Assembly: GCF_022014595.1 (NCBI RefSeq) | Contig: NZ_CP091740.1 | Coordinates: forward strand, 3,026,200-3,090,199 | Source: Solitalea lacus | Lineage (GTDB): Bacteria; Bacteroidota; Bacteroidia; Sphingobacteriales; Sphingobacteriaceae | Direction: 5' to 3' | DNA: 64,000 nucleotides | In this document: positions 17,759 to 25,024 of the stretch, piece after piece | Numbering within the stretch: the first letter of the stretch is position 1 | Layout: each line of letters starts with the position of its first letter | Program-made: the position numbers and the translations under genes | The notes under the pieces: model-generated | What the model saw: the letters and a program-made list of their open reading frames with translations, nothing else | Database searches by the model: none | Told to the model about the DNA's origin: nothing

Positions 17759-18166
17759 TTATTCTCCTGCCAATTCCAAAATACGGTCAAACTCTTCTGC
17801 TTTTAAAGGCATTACCGAAAGACGCCCTTGACGAACTAAAGCAATATCCTTTAATCGCTCATCGGCTTTAATGGTTTCTAAGGTTACGGTTTTTTTCATC
17901 GTTTCCACTGGCACCAAATCAACAACCACCCAGTTTTTGTCATCTGTTGTCGGATCCTGATAAAACTCTTTAACCACTTTAGCCAATCCAACTATTTCTT
18001 TACCCTCATTGCTGTGATAAAATAATACCAAGTCTCCCTCCTTCATCGCTTTCAGGTTGTTTCGTGCCTGGTAATTACGTACACCATCCCAAAATGTCCG
18101 GCCGTCTTCATTAAACTTTTGCCAACTGTATTTGTGCGGTTCTGATTTGACCAACCAATAATTCAT
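17759..18166 (-). CDS. EVE domain protein
   Basis: The 135-residue protein is almost entirely an EVE domain (PUA-like fold). MNYWLVKSEPHKYSW at the start, WDGVRNYQARNNLKAMKEGD with FYHS after it, and the LVRQGRLSVMPL segment are diagnostic of the bacterial homologues of thymocyte nuclear protein 1. EVE domains bind modified bases in nucleic acids. The cellular role of the stand-alone bacterial form is not settled. It is transcribed alone and convergent with the thioesterase gene. Confidence 0.92.
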   Translation of the reverse strand: MNYWLVKSEPHKYSWQKFNEDGRTFWDGVRNYQARNNLKAMKEGDLVLFYHSNEGKEIVGLAKVVKEFYQDPTTDDKNWVVVDLVPVETMKKTVTLETIKADERLKDIALVRQGRLSVMPLKAEEFDRILELAGE

Positions 18167-18220
18167 TATTTTTCTGCTTTTAAAACGTTTAAAGAGGCTT
18201 TTTCACTAGCTTTCACCCTA

Positions 18221-18242
18221 TTGGGGACAGCAATTGGGGACA
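18221..18242. repeat. Short direct repeat TTGGGGACA x2
   Basis: TTGGGGACA occurs at 18221-18229 and 18234-18242, separated by four bases, just upstream of the EVE gene. The rest of 18167-18660 is about 500 bp without a credible gene. It holds only overlapping short frames on both strands and, near 18607-18635, a weak hairpin followed by a T-run on the minus strand. It marks the edge of the accessory island. Confidence 0.4.
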
Positions 18243-18660
18243 AATATAAACCAAACACCCTTATAAAATGAAAAGGTAGAAAGTCTCACAAACAACGGTA
18301 ATTCATCCCTAATGATTTGTCTGGATTCAACAAACCCCACGTTTCTTTTTACTTCACCGACCCTGCTACCGGAAAAAAAGACAAAGAAGTACCTTAAGAA
18401 AAATGATGGAAATGTGAAAATGATAAAGGAAAATAATTTATTAAGAACCAACGGGTGTTGCCTTAGAGCACGAAGAAAAAAATATAATTCTATAACAAGT
18501 GTTGGTGACTTTTAATCGTAGGTAAAAGCTGAAAGGGAGAAATACAGACCTTTAATCAGGAAACACGACTGACCCGCTAACGCATATCTCATTTTCAAAA
18601 AAAAGACTGCCCATATTTTTCCGAACAGCCATTTTTTTAACCTCTTTTTATTGCTTGGTT

Positions 18661-19410
18661 TTACATTTTTTTTGTCGCTGACCAAGTACCTTGAATACCA
18701 AATTCATCCGATTGAGGATTAACATCTTTCCATGTACCGGTTGCAGTATTTCCGCTAATAGTTCCTTTAAAATTCACACCATCATCAATCATGCAGTCTA
18801 TTGCATTGTTGACAAAAGTACCTGTAATCATATGAGGTCTATCAGAATGAGATTTCACAAGACCTTCAATTTTATTGTCTGTTACCACAAAATTAAATGT
18901 TGCACCTTCCTCATTGTTATAATAAGCTTTTCCTTCATAACAGTGTACTACATGCTCTGACGTCTCCTTTATTACTGCAATACCAGCTTGAGAATGACCT
19001 GCGATTGTTATCGCACTGAAACTTGGAGAAGAGCCATCAGCTTTCACAGAAAACACGAATGAACCGATTTGGTTTGTAAATATGACTTGAGAATCGGAAT
19101 CTTTTTTAATTGTGCCAGACGACGCAAAGACATACTCTTGCCCATCTATGATCAAAGTAGCTGTAGCTGATCCATCTGCTTTAATATTAATTACGATATT
19201 ACCTGACGAACCTGTAAATACCCCTTTGTAAATTCCGTAATTACTTTTGTCATAAACAGCCGCTATACTCAGGCCGAAGACGTACACGCCGGTAAGCTCC
19301 ATGCAAACCAGCCTGCTTTTCCCTGCAATCCACCGAGCTAACTTTCCATAACCGGCTTCATCATTACTTACCCGAATGTTCATGTTTGTCCAAGTCGGCT
19401 TTAGAAACAT
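18661..19410 (-). CDS. Chimeric ORF: IS110 transposase fragment fused to a beta-rich hypothetical protein
   Basis: The reading frame encodes 249 residues. Residues about 10-45 (NIRVSNDEAGYGKLARWIAG, RLVCMELTGVY) are the N-terminal DEDD region of an IS110-family transposase. From about residue 47 the sequence changes to a beta-strand-rich protein with repeated turns (NYGIYKGVFTGSSG, IKADGSATATLIIDG, GTISGNTATGTWKD, GIQGTWSATKKM). It resembles the mature part of small Bacteroidota lipoproteins without the usual signal peptide. The likely history is insertion or recombination of an IS110 element in the 5' part of the gene, then loss of most of the element, leaving an in-frame fusion. The fused product has no export signal, so whether it is expressed or works is doubtful. 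Confidence 0.6.
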   Translation of the reverse strand: MFLKPTWTNMNIRVSNDEAGYGKLARWIAGKSRLVCMELTGVYVFGLSIAAVYDKSNYGIYKGVFTGSSGNIVINIKADGSATATLIIDGQEYVFASSGTIKKDSDSQVIFTNQIGSFVFSVKADGSSPSFSAITIAGHSQAGIAVIKETSEHVVHCYEGKAYYNNEEGATFNFVVTDNKIEGLVKSHSDRPHMITGTFVNNAIDCMIDDGVNFKGTISGNTATGTWKDVNPQSDEFGIQGTWSATKKM

Positions 19411-19438
19411 CGATGTCGATGCTTACCGACTTTTTCAT
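19272..19438 (-). mobile_element. IS110-family transposase 5' remnant (frameshifted)
   Basis: From ATG at 19438 the minus strand reads MKKSVSIDIDVSKADLD, the usual start of IS110 transposases (first Asp of DEDD). This frame closes soon after. The next part of the transposase (GYGKLARWIAG, CMELTGVY) continues in the frame of the ORF beginning at 19410, so there is a frameshift or small deletion. Nothing of the remaining transposase is present. Confidence 0.75.
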
Positions 19439-19499
19439 AGATTTGAGTTGAAGAAAAACTAATACCCTTAACAGGCCTGACAACCTAAGATTCTATCGG

Positions 19500-19680
19500 G
19501 TTCTGTTCAACCATTGAAGAGAACGGGGCCCGTTCTGAGGTTAGGCACAAACGCCTGGCAAGCGCCCTGGGTGCACCCGCTCTTTTCTCTGGAAAATTTA
19601 ATTATTTTATTCACTCAAACCTAAGGGCAAGCGCCGGAACGTTAGCGGCAACACTCTCCACCTGACGCTGAAAAAATTTC
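19500..19680. other. GC-richer, palindrome-rich spacer upstream of the IS110 remnant
   Basis: This stretch is clearly GC-richer than its surroundings. It holds GAACGGG-G-CCCGTTC (19521-19535), the palindrome GGGTGCACCC (about 19568-19577) and several GCGCC/GGCG runs. It lies immediately upstream of the transposase start, where IS110 elements carry the non-coding end that specifies the bridge (seeker) RNA. A decayed remnant of that end is a reasonable reading, but no covariance evidence is available. Confidence 0.35.
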
Positions 19681-19805
19681 ATTTTTCAACTTAAAATCTG
19701 ACAGATTTTTTGCCAAATTTTCAGCATTCAGCCTGCTGGTATTTGACTTGCATTTCAAGTTTTCTGAATAAATTATTCTTTAACCCTTTAAAAAAGGAGG
19801 TCATT

Positions 19806-20246
19806 ATGACACTTGTTAAGTACAACCCGTCTTCTCCTTCCCGGGGTGGATGGATGGACGATTTCTTCAGCAGCAGCTTGTTTCCAAACTTCGAGTGGGG
19901 AAGAGCAAGTTCAACAAATACCCCGGCAGTCAATATCAGGGAAAATCCTGATAACTATGAGTTGGAAGTCGCAGCTCCCGGGCTTGATAAAAAAGATTTC
20001 GAAGTATTGGTGGACAATGGTTTGCTGACTATCTCCGGGCGCAAAGAAACCCAGAGCGAAGAAAATAACAACAATTTCACTCGGAGGGAATTTTCTTACA
20101 ATTCCTTTATGCGGTCCTTTTCTTTGCCAGAAGGTGTAAAGCAAGATGAAGTGGTTGCCAACTACCTGAACGGCATCCTCCATGTCACGCTTCCGAAATC
20201 AGAACAGGCAAAGGCAAAAGCTCCACGCACCATTAAGATTTCTTAA
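19806..20246 (+). CDS. Small heat shock protein Hsp20 (alpha-crystallin family)
   Basis: The start at 19806 is chosen because AGGAGG (19795-19800) lies five bases upstream and the encoded N-terminus (MTLVKYNPSSP) is typical. A longer frame from 19710 is not supported. The 146-residue protein has an alpha-crystallin domain (AVNIRENPDNYELEVAAPGLDKKDFEV, LLTISGRKE, FSYNSFMRSFSLPEGV) and the family motif YLNGILHVTLPKSE, and ends in an IxI-like tail (RTIKIS). It is an ATP-independent holdase chaperone in the cytoplasm. The strong Shine-Dalgarno is unusual for this genome and supports recent acquisition with the neighbouring island. Confidence 0.93.
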   Translation: MTLVKYNPSSPSRGGWMDDFFSSSLFPNFEWGRASSTNTPAVNIRENPDNYELEVAAPGLDKKDFEVLVDNGLLTISGRKETQSEENNNNFTRREFSYNSFMRSFSLPEGVKQDEVVANYLNGILHVTLPKSEQAKAKAPRTIKIS

Positions 20247-20257
20247 AATTATTCCTT

Positions 20258-20309
20258 CCTAGCTGCAAGGCGGGCAACAGTCCCCTGTTGGCTGCCAAGC
20301 AGTCCTAGG
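20258..20309. other. Long imperfect hairpin downstream of hsp20
   Basis: The arms CCTAG-CTGC-AGGC-CAACAG and CTGTTG-GC-GCC-GCAG-CTAGG fold onto each other around a TCCC loop (20281-20284), with CAACAG/CTGTTG perfect next to the loop. No T-run follows, so it may be a structured 3' end or processing signal rather than a simple terminator. Downstream, AAGGAGG near 20332 has no start codon at proper distance, and a TTCCC/GGGAA hairpin lies at about 20354-20370. Confidence 0.45.
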
Positions 20310-20443
20310 GGGATAGAAATCTAAAAATCCGAAGGAGGAACATAAAAAACTGGTTCCCCTGCTCAGGGAAAAACCAAAGAGAAAGAATTTCACCTGAGAC
20401 AAAACAGTTAAATCAAAAATAACAACTCAAAAATCGGGAAGTC

Positions 20444-21268
20444 ATGAGCGGAATAAAAAATTTCCTTCGCGAGTTGCAGCGCTTTGACATCGACATTTCA
20501 AAAAATGTTATTACCTATAATGGTTATCTCAGTCCTAAGCTATATGCAGTTTGGCTTCAAAAGCTTTACCTGCAATTCAACACCGAGTTGTACGCACACC
20601 TCAAAGGCATTCCGATTGATAAGGAGCGTATAAAGTTTCTGAAAGAATTGCAGCTTCAGCTTACTGAAATAGATGAGTTTTTGTTGCAAACCCGCGATTT
20701 GCTGGCGCAATTACAGTCCCTGCTGTCTAACAAAGTTGCTGAATATAGAACTGTTTTACCGCGATTGAAAAAAATGAACATTCACATTGACGTAGAAGGA
20801 GCCACCGTCAAGCAGCTTGAAGAGATTGACCTGCTTGTTTTCATTGACGGGCAAATCAGTTATAGCTATGAGGCAATCTCATTAGCATACAGCATGATAA
20901 CACTCGAATTGGACATTCCCTCCTTCTATGGCATTGAGTCAAAGGTTCAGACCTACAAACTCAGGTGGAAAGGAAGCATGCGCCATTTGACGGAATTGTT
21001 TGTGGAATTGCAAAGAAAAGGCTGGATTGCCACGATTGAAGATAATCAGATGGATGCAGCAGTACAAAATATTGTCAGCCTGTTTGATATCAGACGTACA
21101 CGCATCCCCGAAGATAAAGAAGAATATACTTCGATGGCAGAGATACTAAAGGGCGCACTGAAAAACACAGGCGAACGGCACTATCAGCTTCTTTATGGTA
21201 AAGGCTATCAGCCTGTGTTTGATGAGATGAAAAGCAATAAATCAATCGGGAAATCATCTGGCAGCTGA
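20444..21268 (+). CDS. RteC-like domain protein
   Basis: The 274-residue soluble protein is helix-rich. A coiled-coil-like segment lies at about 60-110 (ELQLQLTEIDEFLLQTRDLLAQLQ). The C-terminal half has the pattern YKLRWKGSMRHLTELFVELQRKGWI, then LFDIRRTRIP and SMAEILKGALK, which resembles the RteC family of Bacteroides conjugative transposons (W-x-GS-x(3)-L-x-EL...G-I). RteC proteins regulate excision or transfer of such elements. Here the assignment rests on this motif only, and no integrase or mobilisation gene is next to it. It shares the island with hsp20 and the IS110 remnant, so it may be a leftover of a mobile element. Confidence 0.6.
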   Translation: MSGIKNFLRELQRFDIDISKNVITYNGYLSPKLYAVWLQKLYLQFNTELYAHLKGIPIDKERIKFLKELQLQLTEIDEFLLQTRDLLAQLQSLLSNKVAEYRTVLPRLKKMNIHIDVEGATVKQLEEIDLLVFIDGQISYSYEAISLAYSMITLELDIPSFYGIESKVQTYKLRWKGSMRHLTELFVELQRKGWIATIEDNQMDAAVQNIVSLFDIRRTRIPEDKEEYTSMAEILKGALKNTGERHYQLLYGKGYQPVFDEMKSNKSIGKSSGS

Positions 21269-21280
21269 TGGTTAGCGCGT

Positions 21281-21315
21281 GTGAGCGAGGCTCGACCGCC
21301 CTCGCACTCACAGGC
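21281..21315. terminator. Hairpin after the RteC-like gene
   Basis: GTGTGAGCGAGG and CCCTCGCACTCACA form a bulged stem over a loop of about 8 bases directly after the stop at 21268. No long T-run follows, so terminator function is probable but not certain. Confidence 0.45.
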
Positions 21316-21448
21316 AGTCTCCCTATAAGCAATGGCGAATTAATTTATTTTAAAAGATGTACAGAAACCAATATTTAAAAAACTTAGCAAGTTTCGGGTC
21401 GTGTGAAAATCATTTCATACCTACATTTGTTTATCAAATTCAGATAAA

Positions 21449-22303
21449 ATGAATGAGCAAGATCAAATCAATTTCAATCGTATTGCTGATGCAATCGATT
21501 ATATGCAACAAAACTTCAAGTCGCAACCTGATTTGAACGAAGTAGCTGAAAAAGTAAATATTAGTCCGTTTCACTTTCAACGTATGTTTACCGAATGGGC
21601 AGGCACCAGTCCGAAAAAATTCTTGCAGTACATAAGCGTTACTCATGCAAAACAAATGCTTAAACGAAATAATGCCACTTTATTTGATACTGCACTAGAA
21701 ACAGGACTTTCAGGAACCGGCCGTTTGCATGATTTGTTTGTTAAGATTGAAGGTATGACTCCTGGCGAATATAAAAATGGAGGAGAAAACCTTGCCATCA
21801 ATTACAGCTTTGCCGAAACCCCATTCGGAACCATAATTATTGCCTCAACTTCAAAAGGGATTTGTTATACTGCATTTGCAGACAATGAGAATGAAGCGTT
21901 TGTGACTTTAACCAAATATTTCCCTAATGCCCGATTTCATCAGTTTAATGACCTGATGCAACAAAATGCCTTGAATATTTTCAAACACGACTGGCATGAA
22001 CTTGACGAAGTAAAATTGCATTTGAAGGGCACTCCTTTTCAACTAAAAGTTTGGGAAATCTTACTAAAAATTCCAGTTGGCAATGTCACAACTTATGGAG
22101 AGATCGCTAAACGGCTGGACAATCCTAAAGCTTCAAGAGCTGTAGGCAGCGCAGTTGGTGATAATCCGGTTGCTTTTCTGATCCCCTGTCACCGTGTTAT
22201 TCAATCAACGGGTATATTAGGTCAATACCACTGGGGAAGTATTAGAAAAACAGCTATGATTGGATGGGAAGCAGCCCAGGTTAGCCTGGATAAAATGTTT
22301 TAA
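21449..22303 (+). CDS. ada: Bifunctional AraC-type regulator / O6-methylguanine-DNA methyltransferase (Ada C-terminal type)
   Basis: This 284-residue fusion starts with an AraC helix-turn-helix pair at about 10-105 (FHFQRMFTEWAGTSPKKFLQ, MTPGEYKNGG). It ends with a methylated-DNA-cysteine methyltransferase domain at about 115-275 (GTPFQLKVWEILLKIPVGNVTTY, ASRAVGSAVGDNPVAFLIPCHRV). The acceptor cysteine is C247 in PCHRV. The N-terminal zinc domain of classical Ada, which accepts methyl groups from phosphotriesters and turns on transcription, is absent here. A separate small gene two positions downstream encodes it. First gene of a tight four-gene alkylation-repair operon with 3-bp, 0-bp and overlapping junctions, so it probably regulates its own operon. 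Confidence 0.95.
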   Translation: MNEQDQINFNRIADAIDYMQQNFKSQPDLNEVAEKVNISPFHFQRMFTEWAGTSPKKFLQYISVTHAKQMLKRNNATLFDTALETGLSGTGRLHDLFVKIEGMTPGEYKNGGENLAINYSFAETPFGTIIIASTSKGICYTAFADNENEAFVTLTKYFPNARFHQFNDLMQQNALNIFKHDWHELDEVKLHLKGTPFQLKVWEILLKIPVGNVTTYGEIAKRLDNPKASRAVGSAVGDNPVAFLIPCHRVIQSTGILGQYHWGSIRKTAMIGWEAAQVSLDKMF

Positions 22304-22306
22304 ACA

Positions 22307-23020
22307 ATGGCAACTGTAATTGAAAGAATAAAAGCTCTTGATTGGCCTTTGTTATATGAATCAATGCATGAAAAAGGATTTGCTTTAGCTCCTCAAGTTC
22401 TTAATTATGAAGAATGTGATGAATTAATTACACTCTATGATAAGCATCAAGGGTACCGAAAAACTGTGGTTATGGAGCGTCACCGTTTCGGGCAAGGAGA
22501 ATATAAATACTTCAATTATCCTTTGCCTGCCATTTTACAAACTATCCGAATGGAAGTTTATCCATGCATTGCTCCTATTGCTAACACTTGGATGAAACAG
22601 CTCCAAATCGACACTCATTTCCCGGAAACTTTTGATGCTTTACAATCACTTTGTCATCAGCATCATCAAACTAAACCTACTGTATTAATTTTGAAGTACG
22701 GTAAGGGTGGATTCAATACCCTTCACCAGGATTTGTATGGAGAAATATATTTTCCGATACAGTTAGTATTGTTTTTGAATGAGCCCGAACAAGATTTTGC
22801 CGGAGGAGAGTTTGTGATGACTGAGCAAATACCACGAGCACAATCAAAAGCAATTGTTTTAAAACCCAGAAAAGGTGATATGCTACTTTTCACAACTAAC
22901 TTCAGACCTGTAAAGGGGACAAAAGGTTATTACCGTGTTAACATGAAACATGGGGTAAGTGAAGTACATAGTGGCCAAAGACATACGCTGGGAATTATTT
23001 TCCATGATGCATTAAGCTAG
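22307..23020 (+). CDS. 2OG-Fe(II) oxygenase
   Basis: The 237-residue protein carries a double-stranded beta-helix iron site. H140 and D142 lie in TLHQDLYGE, H215 in NMKHGVSEV and R225 in SGQRHTLGI (2-oxoglutarate binding). FNEPEQDF-like turns (FLNEPEQDFAGGEFVMTEQ) match the prolyl-hydroxylase-like bacterial group (COG3826 type). It starts three bases after the ada-like gene and abuts the Ada zinc-domain gene. Placement next to AlkB suggests a role in alkylation damage repair, but its substrate is unknown. Confidence 0.88.
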   Translation: MATVIERIKALDWPLLYESMHEKGFALAPQVLNYEECDELITLYDKHQGYRKTVVMERHRFGQGEYKYFNYPLPAILQTIRMEVYPCIAPIANTWMKQLQIDTHFPETFDALQSLCHQHHQTKPTVLILKYGKGGFNTLHQDLYGEIYFPIQLVLFLNEPEQDFAGGEFVMTEQIPRAQSKAIVLKPRKGDMLLFTTNFRPVKGTKGYYRVNMKHGVSEVHSGQRHTLGIIFHDALS

Positions 23021-23272
23021 ATGATTGAACATATTAAGGTCGATGATAAACACCTAAGAAGCATGATCCACTCCGGTTTGATACGATTTGGGGGCAATGT
23101 TAAGCTCAAAATTTACGGTATGCTTAATTGTTCATCAGGTAAAAGAATGAAAACTGAATACCGCGTATTTTTTAATTCAGCCGATGAAGCCCGTAAAGCA
23201 GGGTACAGACCTTGTGGAAATTGTTTGAGAAAAGAATATAAACTTTGGAAGAATGGATTTATTTGGAAATGA
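23021..23272 (+). CDS. Stand-alone Ada-type metal-binding domain protein
   Basis: The protein is 83 residues. The core KIYGMLNCSSGKRMK (C37) and AGYRPCGNCLRKEY (C65, C68) align with the zinc-binding N-terminal domain of Ada. In Ada four cysteines bind zinc and one accepts a methyl group from methylphosphotriesters. Here the position of Ada Cys42 is a lysine (K41), so only three of the four ligands are visible. This three-cysteine form is common in small Bacteroidota homologues as I remember them. The gene directly abuts the oxygenase gene and overlaps alkB by 20 bp. It may act with the AraC-methyltransferase protein as the missing half of a split Ada, or as a separate metal or DNA-binding factor. 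Confidence 0.85.
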   Translation: MIEHIKVDDKHLRSMIHSGLIRFGGNVKLKIYGMLNCSSGKRMKTEYRVFFNSADEARKAGYRPCGNCLRKEYKLWKNGFIWK

Positions 23273-23870
23273 ACTTACTGCAGAGACCAATTTATTGCCC
23301 TATGATGGAGAGGTAAATTATTATGGTCGAATAATGTCAAGAGTACAAGCAAATGCATACTTTGAAAACCTTTTGCATTCCATCCAATGGAAAAACGATG
23401 AGGCCATCATTCTTGGAAAACATATCATTACCAAGCGTAAAGCTGCTTGGTATGGAAATGAAAAGTATGCTTACACTTATTCAAACACTACCAAACAGGC
23501 ATTAGCATGGACCAACGAACTCATCGAGCTAAAAAATCTGGTAGAAGAAACTTGCAATTACAATTTTAACTCCTGCTTGCTTAACCTGTATCATACCGGA
23601 GAGGAAGGTATGGCATGGCATAGTGACGATGAAAAATCACTTGGCGTAAATACTACTATAGCCTCTTTAACATTGGGTGCTGAGAGAAAATTCTCATATA
23701 AACACAAGCAAACAAAACAAACAGTATCTCTTTTTCTTGAAAATGGCAGTCTGTTAATCATGAAAGGTGCAACCCAAACCAATTGGCTGCATCGCTTACC
23801 GCCAACCAAAAAAGTATCACTCCCTCGTATTAACCTCACTTTTCGAACAATAATTGACCAGCTGATTTGA
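23253..23870 (+). CDS. alkB: AlkB-type alpha-ketoglutarate-dependent DNA/RNA demethylase
   Basis: The 205-residue protein has the full AlkB active site. H123 and D125 are in MAWHSDDE, H180 is in NWLHRLPP, and R192 and R198 are in PRINLTFR. The nucleotide-recognition lid region YGNEKYAYTY fits the ALKBH2/3-like group. It removes 1-methyladenine and 3-methylcytosine oxidatively using Fe(II) and 2-oxoglutarate. Last gene of the alkylation-repair operon; its start lies inside the Ada zinc-domain gene, implying translational coupling. Confidence 0.95.
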   Translation: MDLFGNELTAETNLLPYDGEVNYYGRIMSRVQANAYFENLLHSIQWKNDEAIILGKHIITKRKAAWYGNEKYAYTYSNTTKQALAWTNELIELKNLVEETCNYNFNSCLLNLYHTGEEGMAWHSDDEKSLGVNTTIASLTLGAERKFSYKHKQTKQTVSLFLENGSLLIMKGATQTNWLHRLPPTKKVSLPRINLTFRTIIDQLI

Positions 23871-23994
23871 TTCAGCTGCTTAAAACCTTATTTTCGAAAT
23901 CCACAATCATATTTTACATACGAAAACAAATGAAAAAGCTCTTATGCTTATTTCTTATCCAATCGCATTGTATACAAATTAAATTCGTCATAAT

Positions 23995-24981
23995 ATGAAA
24001 GCTGCTGTAATAACCCAACCAGGCGGACCAGAGGTTTTACAAATACGAAATCGAGAAATACCTTCGATTACTGAAAGCGAAGTTTTAATAAAAGTAATTG
24101 CAGCGGGTATAAACCGCCCGGATATAGCTCAACGGACAGGACGATACCCTGCACCTGCTGGAGCTCCGGTTGACATACCGGGACTGGAACTTGCTGGAAC
24201 TGTGGAGCAAATCGGATCAAAGGTAAACAACCTTAAACCTGGTGACAAAATTTGTGCATTAGTAGCTGGTGGTTCTTATGCTGAATATTGTGTGGTTCCC
24301 GCTGCCTTGTGCCTGCCAGTTCCTCAAGGATTATCAATGATTGAGGCGGCATCACTTCCTGAAACCTTTTTTACTGTTTGGAGTAATGTTTTTGACAGAG
24401 GCCAGTTAAAACCAGGAGAAACCTTTTTGGTACACGGTGGCAGTAGCGGTATTGGCACCACTGCTATTCAAATGGTTAAAGCTTTGGGAAACACCGTTTA
24501 TGCTACGGCCGGAAGCGATGAAAAGTGTAATTATTGTAAAAAGCTTGGTGCAGATAAATGCATCAATTATAATACTGAAGATTTTGAAACCATAATAAAA
24601 ACGGTTACAAACAATAAAGGTGTCGATGTTATTTTGGACATGGTTGGCGGTGAATACATCAATAAAAACATCAACTCACTGGCAGATGAAGGCCGATTGG
24701 TTTTTATCAACGCAATGAAAGGTTTTAAGGTTGAAGTTGATTTTTTAAAAGTAATGCAAAAACGCCTGACTATAACCGGAAGCACCTTGCGTCCTCGTTC
24801 GATTGAATTTAAGGCTGCCATTGCAGAAAATTTAAAAAAACATATTTGGCCGTTGCTTGAACAAAGTAAAATCAAACCAGTGATCCATCAAACCTTTTCG
24901 TTAGAACAAGTGGCAGAGGCCCACAAATTGATGGAAAGTAGTAAACATATGGGGAAAATTGTGTTAATTATTGGCCAATAG
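23995..24981 (+). CDS. Zinc-independent quinone oxidoreductase (MDR family, PIG3-like)
   Basis: The 328-residue medium-chain dehydrogenase/reductase begins MKAAVITQPGGPEVL. It has the quinone reductase pattern AGINRPDIAQRTGRYP and PGLELAGTV, and the NADPH-binding motif LVHGGSSGIGTTAIQMVKALG. The cysteine ligands of zinc alcohol dehydrogenases are absent, and the C-terminus HMGKIVLIIG is usual. It is predicted to reduce quinones or enones with NADPH in the cytoplasm. It is a separate unit 125 bp after alkB. Confidence 0.92.
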   Translation: MKAAVITQPGGPEVLQIRNREIPSITESEVLIKVIAAGINRPDIAQRTGRYPAPAGAPVDIPGLELAGTVEQIGSKVNNLKPGDKICALVAGGSYAEYCVVPAALCLPVPQGLSMIEAASLPETFFTVWSNVFDRGQLKPGETFLVHGGSSGIGTTAIQMVKALGNTVYATAGSDEKCNYCKKLGADKCINYNTEDFETIIKTVTNNKGVDVILDMVGGEYINKNINSLADEGRLVFINAMKGFKVEVDFLKVMQKRLTITGSTLRPRSIEFKAAIAENLKKHIWPLLEQSKIKPVIHQTFSLEQVAEAHKLMESSKHMGKIVLIIGQ

Positions 24982-25024
24982 CATTTATAAAGTAAAACAA
25001 ACTAAACCTCTATCTTTTTAACCA

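Noticed and set aside
18218-18515. Two overlapping short frames on opposite strands
   Set aside because: Lysine/phenylalanine-rich chance frames in AT-rich DNA with no promoter or family.
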